In this document: piece after piece, positions 8,023 to 17,018 of the stretch
Layout: each line of letters begins with the position of its first letter
Numbering within the stretch: position 1 is the first letter of the stretch
Source of the DNA: Bacteroides sp.
GTDB taxonomy: Bacteria; Bacteroidota; Bacteroidia; Bacteroidales; Muribaculaceae
Length of the DNA: 64,000 nt
Direction of reading: 5' to 3'
Assembly (NCBI GenBank): GCA_014801955.1
Contig: JAAVDE010000025.1
Coordinates: forward strand, 1-64,000
Notes under the pieces: generated by a model
Database searches by the model: none
What the model was told of the DNA's origin: nothing
The model's input: the letters and a program-made list of their open reading frames with translations, nothing else
Position numbers and translations under genes: made by a program

Positions 8023-9951
8023 ATGAGTATCGCGAACTTCGAAAAAAGAATTAAGACAGATAAGTACCTGCGTACTTATATCGTCTTAGGTATCGACACG
8101 TTTGTATCGCTCTGCGCCTCGTTATTCGTTATTTTCCTCCTCTCGCTTCTTTTGCCCGCGCTTGAATTTACACGTCAGCAGGAGGTTACCTGGATTTTTG
8201 GCTCATTGGGCGCCAGCGTCCTGGCTTTTCTGGCCGGTCGTGCGTATAGGGCGATTATCCGCTACTCGACTCTGCGCGAAATCGGCAAACTGACCATCGT
8301 TGCCTTCGCCAAGGAGCTTCTCCTTTGGGTCGCCATGCTGGCATTCACGTCGTTTGAGGTCAGCAGCCATTTCCTCATCGGCATGTTGCTGGTCGACTGG
8401 GCCATTACGGTTTGCGCGCTGCTGATGGTGCGCGTCGTTATGCTCGTGTTCTATGACTTCGTTCGCGGCATTACCCGCGAGGAAGCAAACGTTAAGCACG
8501 TTCTTGTCTACGGCATGAGCGACAAGTCCGTTGCTCTGATTTCGCGCCTGCGCCACTCAACCCACTATGCTGTCGACGGCTTCATTACCTACGGCAAAGA
8601 CCTGCGCGGCCACAGTCTCGGCGGCGTTAAGGTCTATTATTTCGAAGACGCTTCCGACGTTGCGAAAATCAAGGAGCGCCTCGGAATCGACGGTATTCTG
8701 TTTCCCTACACTGCCGACGCCCGCGCCGAGCAGGACCGCCTCATCAACTATTGCCGCGACAACCACCTGAAAACCTATATCACTCCCGGCATCGACGAAA
8801 TGGACGACGGCCAACCCATCGGCAACTACGTCCGCAAAATCAAGATTGAAGACCTTTTGGGCCGCCAGGAAATCAAAATCAACATGGAGGAGATTATCGG
8901 CAACTTCTCCGGCAAGGTCGTTATGGTAACCGGCGCCGCCGGCTCGATCGGCTCGGAACTTTGCCGCCAGCTGGCAACTTTCGGAGTTGAGCAACTGATT
9001 CTTTTCGACAACGCCGAAACCCCGCTCCATAACATCCGCCTCGAACTCGAGGACCGCTTCCCCGAGCTGAACTTCGTGCCGGTCATCGGCGACGTTCGCT
9101 CGCTGCCGCGCCTCGACATGGTGTTCCGCCGCTATAAGCCGCAGGTCGTTTTCCATGCCGCTGCCTACAAGCATGTGCCGCTGATGGAAGAGAACCCCTG
9201 CGAAGCTGTGCAGGTCAACGTTATCGGCTCGCGCCAGGTGGCCGACAAGTGCGTTGAATACAACGTTGAAAAAATGGTTATGGTTTCGACCGACAAGGCC
9301 GTTAACCCGACCAACATCATGGGCTGCACCAAGCGCCTGGCCGAAATCTACGTTCAGTCGCTCGGCCTGGCAATCGAAAAAGGCGAAATCAAAGGCAAAA
9401 CCAAATTCGTTACCACCCGCTTCGGCAATGTGCTCGGCAGCAACGGCTCCGTTATTCCCCGCTTCCGCGAGCAGATCGAACATGGCGGCCCGATAACCGT
9501 TACCCATCCCGAAATCACGCGCTTCTTCATGACCATTCCCGAGGCGTGCCGCCTCGTTATGGAAGCCGCAACCTTCGTTACCGGCACTCAGATTTTTGTG
9601 TTCGACATGGGTGAATCCGTGAAGATTGCCGACCTGGCCAAACGCATGATTAACCTCGCCGGTCTCGAACTCGGTCGCGACATCAATATTGAATACACCG
9701 GCCTGCGTCCCGGCGAAAAGCTCTATGAAGAAGTGCTCGCAACGATGGAAAACACCCTGCCTACCGACCACGACCGCATCTTCGTTGCCAAAGTCCGCGA
9801 CTATGACTACGGCGAGGCCACCGAAGCCATCAACCGCATGGGCGTTCTGGCCGTTGACGTGGTTATCCCCGACCTGGTCAAGCTGATGAAGCAGGTTGTT
9901 CCGGAATTTAAGAGCAAGAACTCGGAGTTCGAAATCTTTGACCACGACTGA
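8023..9951 (+). CDS. Membrane nucleoside-diphosphate-sugar 4,6-dehydratase/epimerase (PglF/WbpM/CapD family)
   Basis: A 642-residue FlaA1/WbpM/PglF-type protein. The first about 140 residues hold several membrane helices, followed by a CoA/NAD-binding-like segment and a C-terminal extended SDR domain. The SDR part shows GAAGSIGSELCRQL for NAD binding and STDKAVNPTNIMGCTKR, in which the usual catalytic Tyr is replaced by Met, as in UDP-GlcNAc 4,6-dehydratases. These enzymes make dideoxy-amino sugars for O-antigen, capsule or glycoproteins at the inner face of the membrane. The start at 8023 (MSIANFEKRI) is set by the promoter at 7936-7965. No glycosyltransferases are adjacent. Confidence 0.93.
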   Translation: MSIANFEKRIKTDKYLRTYIVLGIDTFVSLCASLFVIFLLSLLLPALEFTRQQEVTWIFGSLGASVLAFLAGRAYRAIIRYSTLREIGKLTIVAFAKELLLWVAMLAFTSFEVSSHFLIGMLLVDWAITVCALLMVRVVMLVFYDFVRGITREEANVKHVLVYGMSDKSVALISRLRHSTHYAVDGFITYGKDLRGHSLGGVKVYYFEDASDVAKIKERLGIDGILFPYTADARAEQDRLINYCRDNHLKTYITPGIDEMDDGQPIGNYVRKIKIEDLLGRQEIKINMEEIIGNFSGKVVMVTGAAGSIGSELCRQLATFGVEQLILFDNAETPLHNIRLELEDRFPELNFVPVIGDVRSLPRLDMVFRRYKPQVVFHAAAYKHVPLMEENPCEAVQVNVIGSRQVADKCVEYNVEKMVMVSTDKAVNPTNIMGCTKRLAEIYVQSLGLAIEKGEIKGKTKFVTTRFGNVLGSNGSVIPRFREQIEHGGPITVTHPEITRFFMTIPEACRLVMEAATFVTGTQIFVFDMGESVKIADLAKRMINLAGLELGRDINIEYTGLRPGEKLYEEVLATMENTLPTDHDRIFVAKVRDYDYGEATEAINRMGVLAVDVVIPDLVKLMKQVVPEFKSKNSEFEIFDHD

Positions 9952-9970
9952 TTAACCCCGATTCCGCCGC

Positions 9971-10216
9971 ATGCCGACCGTTACCATTAAAGAACGGCTT
10001 GGAAAACTGTCGTTTCGAACAGGAGTTATCGTGCTGCTGATGTGCGTGCCCTTCTATGTTATTTCGTTCGCACAGATGGCCCTGCCGATTTCAGCCGCCG
10101 CCAAGAGCGTTCTATGGGTAGTTTTCTTTGGCCTGGCCAAGACGGCTCAATATGGTGGCCTGACAATTCTCGGTGCTGAAGGAATCAGGCGGCTCAAGGC
10201 TCTCCGCCGCCGATAA
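9971..10216 (+). CDS. Small two-helix membrane protein, 81 aa
   Basis: An 81-residue basic membrane protein. A positively charged N-terminus (KERLGKLSFRTGV) leads into two hydrophobic segments (about 18-36 and 44-64), and the C-terminus is Arg/Lys-rich (IRRLKALRRR). It resembles the short proteins that automated pipelines call transporter-suffix-domain proteins, but I cannot confirm that. It starts 19 bases after the dehydratase stop with no promoter in between, and a strong terminator follows its stop, so it is the second gene of that unit. No function can be assigned. Confidence 0.72.
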   Translation: MPTVTIKERLGKLSFRTGVIVLLMCVPFYVISFAQMALPISAAAKSVLWVVFFGLAKTAQYGGLTILGAEGIRRLKALRRR

Positions 10217-10225
10217 AGATAAGTA

Positions 10226-10260
10226 AGCGCCCCCGGTCTATGAATCAGACCGGGGGCGCT
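10226..10260. terminator. Strong hairpin terminator between convergent genes
   Basis: A perfect 14-bp stem AGCGCCCCCGGTCT (10226-10239) pairs with 10247-10260 around a 7-base loop. It is followed by TTTAGATTG on the plus strand. It separates the plus-strand small membrane protein from the convergent minus-strand tolC-like gene and probably serves both. Confidence 0.85.
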
Positions 10261-10300
10261 TTAGATTGTTGGGGCGGAAGAGTCGGAATACGGGCGAAGA

Positions 10301-11596
10301 TTATTGGTTGGCGTAGAAATCGAGAATACGGGCGCGCAGAAGCAACTCATAGCGCGCCTGGGCGCGTTCCGACATTGATTTGACGAAGCCGTTTTTCGCG
10401 TTTTCGAAGTCGATGGGCGTTGCCAGTCCAACCTCATATTTTCCCTGCACTGCAGCGAGCGCGGCGGCCGATGCCTCGCACGCCTCTTCGGCGGCGGCGA
10501 GCTTTTCGCGGGCGCCGACGGCCTGGTAGTAGCTCTCGTTAACGGCTTTGTAGAGATTATCCTTTTGCGTTTCCAGATTCAGTTCGGCGCTCAGAGCCCG
10601 GATTCGCGCCGAGCGGATATTGTTGCGCGTCTGAAGGCCGTCGAAAATCGGAATCGAGAGCTGCAGGCCAACGTATTGACCGAAATTATGGCGAAACTGC
10701 TGCGCGAAACTCTCGTTGTTCATTCCCGGCAGGCGATAGTAGTTCGAGCTCAGGCCGGCGTTGAGGCTCAGGCGCGGAATATAGCCGGTTTTGGCCAGTT
10801 CTATCTGCTTGTTTGCGGCGGTGATCTGCAGGCGGTTGGCGGCGATGGTGTGGTTAACGTTCATCGCCGAGTCAAAAACCGAGCGCGGGTCGCGAATCAG
10901 GGGCAATTCCTTGGTGTCGATTGCGACTACGTCGAAATCTTCCATCGACTCGAGGCGCAGCAGCTGGGCGAGGTCGAGAAGCGCCAGCCGGCGATTGTTT
11001 GAGGCGTTGACCAGCTGGAGCTTCGCCTGCGCAAGCTGCGAGCGCGCGTCGAGCATGTCGGCCTCGGGAATCTTGCCGGCATCGAGCAGCGCGCGGCGGC
11101 GTTGCAGTTCCTCGGCGGTCAGCTCGGCCTGAGCCATTGCAACCCCTTCGAGTTCGCTGCAATAGAGAACCTGGAGATACTGCGCCATGACGCGCAGCGC
11201 AATGTCGTCTTTCGCGGCTTCGAGCTCTTCGACCACGGCAACGAGCGAGGCCTTGGCGTAGTCAACGTTGCGAACCGTTTGCAAACCGTTGAACAGGGGC
11301 AGCTGCAGTCCGGCGCTGAGGCCGAAATTGGCCGTGTTGTGGTTGGCATAGATGTTCTGGGAATTGAGCGAGCGGCCGAAGTTCCACGATTGCTGGCCGC
11401 CGGCCGAAATCTGGGGCAACACGGCGTCTTTTGCGCTGACAACCTGCTGCTCGGCGCTTTGGCGGTTGAGTTCATGTTGGCGCACGGTCAGATTATGGTC
11501 AATGGCGTAGGCAACGCACTCGTCGAGCGTCATTTCACGGGCCGATGCGCTCAGCGCGCAGCAGGCCACTATTGCTGAGAAAAAAGCGCGTTTCAT
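10301..11596 (-). CDS. TolC family outer-membrane efflux channel
   Basis: A 431-residue TolC-type protein with an N-terminal signal peptide (MKRAFFSAIVACCALSASA) and two repeated OEP domains rich in Ala/Gln/Glu coiled-coil sequence (REMTLDECVAYAIDHNLTVR begins the first). Proteins of this fold trimerise into an outer-membrane barrel with a periplasmic helical tunnel. It is the last gene of the export operon. Its ATG overlaps the stop of the MacA-like adaptor, so the channel and adaptor belong to one machine. Length is normal for the family. Confidence 0.93.
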   Translation of the reverse strand: MKRAFFSAIVACCALSASAREMTLDECVAYAIDHNLTVRQHELNRQSAEQQVVSAKDAVLPQISAGGQQSWNFGRSLNSQNIYANHNTANFGLSAGLQLPLFNGLQTVRNVDYAKASLVAVVEELEAAKDDIALRVMAQYLQVLYCSELEGVAMAQAELTAEELQRRRALLDAGKIPEADMLDARSQLAQAKLQLVNASNNRRLALLDLAQLLRLESMEDFDVVAIDTKELPLIRDPRSVFDSAMNVNHTIAANRLQITAANKQIELAKTGYIPRLSLNAGLSSNYYRLPGMNNESFAQQFRHNFGQYVGLQLSIPIFDGLQTRNNIRSARIRALSAELNLETQKDNLYKAVNESYYQAVGAREKLAAAEEACEASAAALAAVQGKYEVGLATPIDFENAKNGFVKSMSERAQARYELLLRARILDFYANQ

Positions 11597-12687
11597 TGTT
11601 TCAGCCCTCCGCGCAGTTTGGTGTCGGCATCGATGCCGCCGGTGACTTCGATGTTAACGCCGTCGCTCAGGCCGGTTTGGATTTGGCGACGTTCGAAAAG
11701 CTGCTTTTCCTCGTCGGTCAGAACGTATACGTAGGCGTCGTCGCCGTCGAACTCAACAATCGCCTCGGGAACGCTCATAACGCCGTTGGCCTGACGCAGA
11801 ATAACCGATGCGTTGGCGCTATAGCCTGCGCGCAGCTCCGCAACGTTAGGCAGCCGAACGGCAGCCTTGATTTCAAACGTGTTGGAGCCGTTGTTGCTCT
11901 CGGCCTTGGGCGAGATGTATTCGATAGTGGCGTCGGAACTGATGTCGGCCAGCGCGCCTACGGTGATAGTCATCGCTTGGCCGGTTGAGAGCAAACCGAC
12001 TTCAGTTTCGTCGACCTTGCCTTTGAAAATCAGGTCGTTCATGTCGGCCACTTTGGCAATGGTTGTACCATCGTTGAAGGTGTTGGACTGAATGACCGAC
12101 GAGCCTACCTTAACCGGCACGTCGAGCACCAGCCCGGTGATGGTTGCGCGCACCAGGGTGTTCGAGCCCTGGGCGTTGGTCGCGCTGACGCCGTCGCGAA
12201 CGATCGAGAGGGCGTCCTTGGCTGATGCCAGCTCGATTTCGGCGTTGCGCAGCGCCGTCTGCGATTCCTCATATTCTTCGCGGCTAACGTATTTCTTTTC
12301 ATAGAGCTGAGCCGTTCGTTCGGCTTTCGCCTTTTGGAGAGCGAGAGTGTTTTCGGCAACGGCCACGCGGTTATGGGCCGACGACAGCTGGCTTTCCTCG
12401 GCAATGACCTTGATTTTGGCAATTACGTCGCCTTCCTTGACCTGCCGGCCTGCCTCAACGTAGATTTCCGAGATGATTCCCGAAATCTGGGGCTTGATTT
12501 CAATTTCGTCGCGCGGCTCGATGGTGCCGGTCAGCAGGGTAGACTTGGTTATGACGGCGTCGATCGTCGGGCCGACGATTTCATATTCGACCTTTTTCTC
12601 CCTTGAGTTGAAATAGAGGTAAACGAAGGTCCCTGCAAACAGCAGTCCGACCAGTACCCACAGGGCGGATTTCATGAACTTTTTCAT
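11593..12687 (-). CDS. MacA/HlyD-like periplasmic adaptor subunit
   Basis: A 364-residue periplasmic adaptor with one N-terminal membrane anchor (about 9-27, ALWVLVGLLFAGTFVYLYF). The lipoyl/barrel-sandwich region (GIISEIYVEAGRQVKEGDVI) is split by a coiled-coil hairpin (about 95-160), with beta-barrel and membrane-proximal regions following. It would bridge the FtsX-type permeases in the inner membrane to the TolC channel. Four-base overlaps on both sides put it in one operon with them. Confidence 0.93.
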   Translation of the reverse strand: MKKFMKSALWVLVGLLFAGTFVYLYFNSREKKVEYEIVGPTIDAVITKSTLLTGTIEPRDEIEIKPQISGIISEIYVEAGRQVKEGDVIAKIKVIAEESQLSSAHNRVAVAENTLALQKAKAERTAQLYEKKYVSREEYEESQTALRNAEIELASAKDALSIVRDGVSATNAQGSNTLVRATITGLVLDVPVKVGSSVIQSNTFNDGTTIAKVADMNDLIFKGKVDETEVGLLSTGQAMTITVGALADISSDATIEYISPKAESNNGSNTFEIKAAVRLPNVAELRAGYSANASVILRQANGVMSVPEAIVEFDGDDAYVYVLTDEEKQLFERRQIQTGLSDGVNIEVTGGIDADTKLRGGLKQ

Positions 12688-13916
12688 TTTTCGTTTATTG
12701 CTTCGATTGGTTTGATTTTCATTGCTTTGAGAGAGGGAATGATGCTGGCCGCAACGCCGAGCACCAGGAAGATGACCAGAATCATGGCGGCCATTGAAAA
12801 CTCTATCTGAAACCGGTGGCCGGCCAGTTTCTCGGCCACCGCCAGAACGCCGGTGGCAAACGCGATGCCTGCCGTTCCGGCAAGAACGGTCAGCGCAATG
12901 CCTTCCGAGAGGATTTGCGTAACGATGTCGGCCGGGGTGGCTCCGATTGCGCGGCGAATACCGATTTCGGCTGTGCGCTCCTTAACGATGACCCACATTA
13001 TATTGCCAACGCCGATAATGCCGGCAATCAGAGTACCGATGCCGACGAACATCGCCAGCAGGGTTATGCCGGCAAACAGATTGTCGAGCATGGCGAACTG
13101 CTCGCTAACGTCGAAAAAGAACAGCGCCTGCGAGTCGTCGGGGTGAATCGGGTGGGCGGCGCGGATAGTGCGGATAATGCGAGGCTTGAGCTCGGCGGGC
13201 GAGTGGCCCTCCTTTGCGGTCAGCATAACGCCGCCAACGGCGTCGCCCATGTTGAACGTGCGCGCCAGGGTTGAGAGCGGAATGGTAACCGTGTCGTCGA
13301 TTTTGGAGCCGTTGATTTGAATTTCGGCCTGCTGCGACGCAATGCCGACGACCTTATAGAATATGCCGCCGACGTTGACGAACCGGCCAATCGCGTCGCC
13401 TCCCGGAAAGAGATTGTTAGCAACGTTCAGACCGATAACCGCCACTTTTGCCCCGGAGCGCTGGTCGCTCTCGTTCAGGAACCTGCCGTTGTTGATGGTC
13501 GGCAAAAAGGCTTTCAGAAAGTCTTTGTCAACGCCCTGGATTGAAGCCGAAGTTGAGTTGCGGCCCGAGGAAACATCCATTGACCAGCCGCCGTTGGTTG
13601 CCGCAACGGCATCGACGCCCTGAATCAGACGCATGTTTTCGATGTCGGTCGTTGTCAGGGTCCACGACGAGCCTTTGTTGTAGCCCCGGTAGGAGATGGT
13701 TCGGCGGTTGGCAAACAAAACTGCGCTGTTGGAGGCGAAGCCCTCGAAGTTGCTGCGCAACATGCGTTGCAGGCCGCCCGAGCCGCCCAGCAGCATGGCG
13801 AGCATCGCCGTGCCCCAGAAAATGCCGAACGCCGTCAGCAGGGTGCGCGTTTTGTTGCGCGCGAGAGTGGCGCCGATTTCGCGCCAGTTCTCAAGGTCGA
13901 AAAAAGTTGTTTTCAT
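12684..13916 (-). CDS. MacB-like ABC transporter permease (second of two)
   Basis: A 410-residue permease with MacB architecture. There is one N-terminal membrane helix (KTRTLLTAFGIFWGTAMLAML), a periplasmic MacB_PCD domain of about 200 residues, then three helices in a C-terminal FtsX domain (GVGNIMWVIVKERTAEIGIRR is the family signature). It lacks an ATPase domain, which is supplied by the separate gene two steps upstream. It overlaps its neighbours by 4 bases on both sides. Together with the first permease it probably forms a heterodimer. Confidence 0.93.
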   Translation of the reverse strand: MKTTFFDLENWREIGATLARNKTRTLLTAFGIFWGTAMLAMLLGGSGGLQRMLRSNFEGFASNSAVLFANRRTISYRGYNKGSSWTLTTTDIENMRLIQGVDAVAATNGGWSMDVSSGRNSTSASIQGVDKDFLKAFLPTINNGRFLNESDQRSGAKVAVIGLNVANNLFPGGDAIGRFVNVGGIFYKVVGIASQQAEIQINGSKIDDTVTIPLSTLARTFNMGDAVGGVMLTAKEGHSPAELKPRIIRTIRAAHPIHPDDSQALFFFDVSEQFAMLDNLFAGITLLAMFVGIGTLIAGIIGVGNIMWVIVKERTAEIGIRRAIGATPADIVTQILSEGIALTVLAGTAGIAFATGVLAVAEKLAGHRFQIEFSMAAMILVIFLVLGVAASIIPSLKAMKIKPIEAINEK

Positions 13917-15133
13917 TCTTCGCGTAGGGCTTCGACAGGTTTGATTTTCAGTGATTTCAATGCCGGAAACAGCCCGGCGGCCATGCCTGCGACTATCAGC
14001 ACCAGCGTTACCGACAGCGCTATGCCCAGATCGGTTCGCGGACTGGCAATGCCAGCCATGTTCGCGGTCAGGCGTGCAATCAGCTCGTTAACCAGCGAGC
14101 CGAGGAAAATGCCGATGTAGCCAAACAGGGTTGTAATGGCAATGCTCTCGCAGATTATCTGCGTCAGAATCGAGCGCGGCTTGGCGCCGATGGCGCGGCG
14201 CACTCCGATTTCGTGGGTGCGCTCGCGAACGCTGACGAACATTATGTTGCTGACCCCGATTATGCCGCTCAGCAGAGTGAACAGGCCGATTACCCAAACG
14301 GCGGCGCTGAGAATGTTCATGCCGTCGTTCATCTGCATTTTCTGATTGAACTGGTTCCAGAAGTCAACGGCGCCGGAGTCGGAGGGGTTGAAATCGTGGG
14401 TGGCGGCCAGGGTGCGTCGCGTTCGGTTCTCGGCTTCGGTGCCGTCGGCTTGGGAGGCAACGTTTTTCAGTTCGAGAGCGATTGAGTAAACGACGTCGCC
14501 GCCCCCGAGCAGAACCCGCGCCGTAGAGTAGGGGATATAGAATCCGCGATCCCATTTCGATTCGTAAATGCCGATAACGGTAAACACAACGTCGCCCGCC
14601 TTAACCGTTTTGCCAACAACGTTTTTGGGGTCGGCAAAAAGCGACTCGGCAGTTTGCGATGACAGAACGGTTACCTTGCGCTTCTCCTTCATGTCGAGGT
14701 CGTTGATAAAGCGGCCCTGCTCCATTTTCAGCGCGCGGCTGCGGGCCTCGGAGGGGAACACGCCCGAGTAGCTCGACGTCATGTAGTCATGGTCGGTTGA
14801 AATCGTCAGGCTCGGACTGTAGATTTGCGACGAAACTCCGGCAACCTGTCCGGGATTATCGGCAGCGAGGCGGGCCATGTCGGCCTCCTTCAGCTCAATG
14901 TAGCGGCCTTTCTTGTAGCCGCGCCAGGGTTGGGTCGTAAATCCGCCCCAGATTTTCAGCTGGTTGGTTCCCTGGTTAAAGACCTCGGCGCGGAACGCGT
15001 TGACAACGCCGTTGCTCATTCCGAGCAGAACGATGAGCATGAAAATGCCCCATGCCACCGCAATGCCCGTCAGGAACGTGCGCATCTTGTTGTTGGCCAA
15101 GGTCTGGCCTATTTCGCTTATGAGGTCAATCAT
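13913..15133 (-). CDS. MacB-like ABC transporter permease (first of two)
   Basis: A 406-residue paralogue of the next gene with the same plan: an N-terminal helix (NNKMRTFLTGIAVAWGIFML), a periplasmic core domain and a C-terminal FtsX domain (GVSNIMFVSVRERTHEIGVRR). Two similar but non-identical permeases encoded side by side suggest a heterodimeric transporter. It overlaps the ATPase gene by 4 bases. Substrate cannot be read from the sequence; MacAB-type systems export antibiotics, peptides, siderophores or lipid-linked molecules. Confidence 0.93.
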   Translation of the reverse strand: MIDLISEIGQTLANNKMRTFLTGIAVAWGIFMLIVLLGMSNGVVNAFRAEVFNQGTNQLKIWGGFTTQPWRGYKKGRYIELKEADMARLAADNPGQVAGVSSQIYSPSLTISTDHDYMTSSYSGVFPSEARSRALKMEQGRFINDLDMKEKRKVTVLSSQTAESLFADPKNVVGKTVKAGDVVFTVIGIYESKWDRGFYIPYSTARVLLGGGDVVYSIALELKNVASQADGTEAENRTRRTLAATHDFNPSDSGAVDFWNQFNQKMQMNDGMNILSAAVWVIGLFTLLSGIIGVSNIMFVSVRERTHEIGVRRAIGAKPRSILTQIICESIAITTLFGYIGIFLGSLVNELIARLTANMAGIASPRTDLGIALSVTLVLIVAGMAAGLFPALKSLKIKPVEALREE

Positions 15134-15795
15134 TGCTGCTCGATTCTGCCGTCAACGATTCGGATAACGCGGTTGGTCTGCGCGCCGACACCCGGGTCGT
15201 GCGTAACGATAACGATTGTTTTGCCGAGGTCGGCATTCAGCTCGCGGAAAATCTGCATCACCTCCTTCGAGGTCGTTGAGTCCAGGGCGCCGGTCGGTTC
15301 GTCGGCCAGGATGATGCTCGGATTCGTTATCAGCGCCCGCGCCAGGGCGACGCGCTGCTTCTGTCCGCCCGACAGTTCGCCCGGCAGGTGGTGGGCGCGG
15401 TCGGCCAGCCCGAGGCGATCGAGTTGCTCCATTGCCATTTGGCGGCGCTTGCGGCGGCCAACGCCCTGGTAGAACAGCGGCAGGGCAACGTTGTCGACCG
15501 CGTCTTTATAGCCAATCAGGTTAAACGACTGAAACACGAAGCCGATGAGCCTATTGCGCGTTTCGGCAGCGCGGTTTTCGCCGAGGTTGCGGATCAGGTG
15601 GCCGTCGAGCCAATATTCGCCGGAGTCGTAGCTGTCGAGAATACCCAGAATGTTGAGCAGCGTTGACTTGCCCGAGCCCGAAGCGCCCATGATTGACACC
15701 AGCTCGCCGCGACCGATATGGAGGTTGATGTCGTGGAGAACGTGGAGCGGCACGGCGCCGAAATACGTTTTGTTAACGTCCTTTAGAGTAATCAT
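15130..15795 (-). CDS. LolD/MacB-type ABC transporter ATP-binding protein
   Basis: A 221-residue ATPase with Walker A GASGSGKSTLLN, Q-loop FVFQSFNLIGYKDA, signature LSGGQKQRVALARAL and Walker B IILADEPTGALDS. It is the energy subunit for the two FtsX-type permeases. Its ATG overlaps the stop of the GntR regulator (15792-15795), so the regulator and transporter are translationally coupled. The position corresponds to YtrE in the Bacillus ytr operon. Confidence 0.95.
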   Translation of the reverse strand: MITLKDVNKTYFGAVPLHVLHDINLHIGRGELVSIMGASGSGKSTLLNILGILDSYDSGEYWLDGHLIRNLGENRAAETRNRLIGFVFQSFNLIGYKDAVDNVALPLFYQGVGRRKRRQMAMEQLDRLGLADRAHHLPGELSGGQKQRVALARALITNPSIILADEPTGALDSTTSKEVMQIFRELNADLGKTIVIVTHDPGVGAQTNRVIRIVDGRIEQQ

Positions 15796-16148
15796 TTTTC
15801 CAGATAGCTTGCATAGAGTTGCCTCAGTTCGTCGGGCGCGATGCCAATCTGGCTCAGACGGCTGAAGAAATAGCGCATCTCATCGGCAAAAAACTGCTCT
15901 TTTCGGGCGGCGAGTATGCGCTCTCCGGCGTCGGCGCTGACAAAGTAGCCGATTCCGCGGCGGTTATAGATAATTCCCTCGCGCTCAAGGTGCTCGTAGG
16001 CTCGCATCGCGGTGTTGACGTTGACCTGCGAGTTGGCCGCAGTGTCGCGAACCGACGGCAGGCGGCTGTCGGAGGGATAGCGTCCGGCCTGGACGTCGTC
16101 TTCCAGGCCTTCGGCTATCTGCAGATATATGGGCTTATTGGTATTCAA
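15792..16148 (-). CDS. GntR/YtrA-family transcriptional regulator
   Basis: A 118-residue regulator of the short YtrA subfamily. The winged helix-turn-helix of GntR type spans about residues 5-72 (PIYLQIAEGLEDDVQAGRYP; LPSVRDTAANSQVNVNTAMR; YEHLEREGIIYNRRGIGYFV) and is followed only by a short helical dimerisation tail. The start appears to be TTG at 16148: no ATG or GTG is available in frame before the upstream stop. It lies between two transporter modules, and the nested palindromes at the head of the operon are its likely operator. Confidence 0.92.
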   Translation of the reverse strand: MNTNKPIYLQIAEGLEDDVQAGRYPSDSRLPSVRDTAANSQVNVNTAMRAYEHLEREGIIYNRRGIGYFVSADAGERILAARKEQFFADEMRYFFSRLSQIGIAPDELRQLYASYLEK

Positions 16149-16149
16149 A

Positions 16150-16170
16150 GTGATATATAGGTGTGATATA
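16150..16170. repeat. Direct repeat GTGATATA upstream of the GntR start
   Basis: Two copies of GTGATATA lie at 16150-16157 and 16163-16170, 13 bases apart, in the 48-base gap between the membrane-protein gene and the TTG start of the GntR gene. The gap is otherwise TG/CA-rich. It might bind the regulator or affect translation; nothing more can be said. Confidence 0.4.
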
Positions 16171-16196
16171 GTGTGTATTGTGAGTGTGATTAACGT

Positions 16197-17018
16197 TTAT
16201 GACAGGAAGCGCTTGGCAACGGCCAGGTTGCGGAAGCGCAGCCACGCCAGAACGTAGATGCCTGCCAGCAGCATATAGGCGCAAACGAGAATGAAGCAGA
16301 TTGAGTTATAGGCCGCTTCGGGAGAGTCGAAATGCTCGCTCATAAATTCGAGGAATGGGTTAATCCAGCCCGACATGGTTGAGATTGGCATAATTATCGT
16401 GAGCAAAAGTTGGAATATGCTCATGGCAATAGCCGTTTTCAGGAACGAAAGGCGGGGCCAGAGAGCCGAACCGAGGAGATAAATTGCCTGAGGAATCAGA
16501 ACGTAGCAAACGGCGCCCCAGAAGCTTAGCGGAACGAACTGTCGCAGCTTCGGTTCAGTGTACCAGAACGACAGGCGGAACTGCTCAAATGCGCTGGTCA
16601 GACCATACATTGAGGCCGTAATCCACTCTGACAGAAAAATCGAGCCGAAAAGAACAATGTTGCCGAACACGATATAGACTATCAGCATCGACAGGAACTT
16701 CTCCGACTTCTTCGCCGGGAGCATCATTGCCGAAATGCGTTTCGGTTTGGACGAGTAGCTGCTGAAGGTCAGCGAACCGATGATGGTTGACCCCAGGCCG
16801 ATAATGAAGAGATACATAATGCCGAGCATCGCGGCGCGCGCAGCGGAATCCAGGCCGTCGTCGTTGCCGGTCATTTTGGTTATCAACAGCGAAATCAGAA
16901 ACGTCATTGCGAAGATGACGAAAGAGGAAACCAGGAGTTTGCGTCCGTTGGCAACGCAATAGTGGGTGGTTACGGCCCACATTCTTTTCAGCGAGAATTT
17001 ATCGTAGTTCGGGTTCAT
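16197..17018 (-). CDS. Multi-pass membrane protein, probable ABC transporter permease
   Basis: A 273-residue protein with about six hydrophobic segments (for example KLLVSSFVIFAMTFLISLLI, MLGIMYLFIIGLGSTIIGSL and CFILVCAYMLLAGIYVLAWL). It has no recognised family signature but sits directly after an ABC ATPase and overlaps it by 4 bases, as permease partners do. By position it corresponds to the YtrC/YtrD permeases of Firmicute ytr operons. The N-terminus (MNPNYDKFSLKRMWAVTTHY) is cytosolic by charge. Confidence 0.8.
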   Translation of the reverse strand: MNPNYDKFSLKRMWAVTTHYCVANGRKLLVSSFVIFAMTFLISLLITKMTGNDDGLDSAARAAMLGIMYLFIIGLGSTIIGSLTFSSYSSKPKRISAMMLPAKKSEKFLSMLIVYIVFGNIVLFGSIFLSEWITASMYGLTSAFEQFRLSFWYTEPKLRQFVPLSFWGAVCYVLIPQAIYLLGSALWPRLSFLKTAIAMSIFQLLLTIIMPISTMSGWINPFLEFMSEHFDSPEAAYNSICFILVCAYMLLAGIYVLAWLRFRNLAVAKRFLS

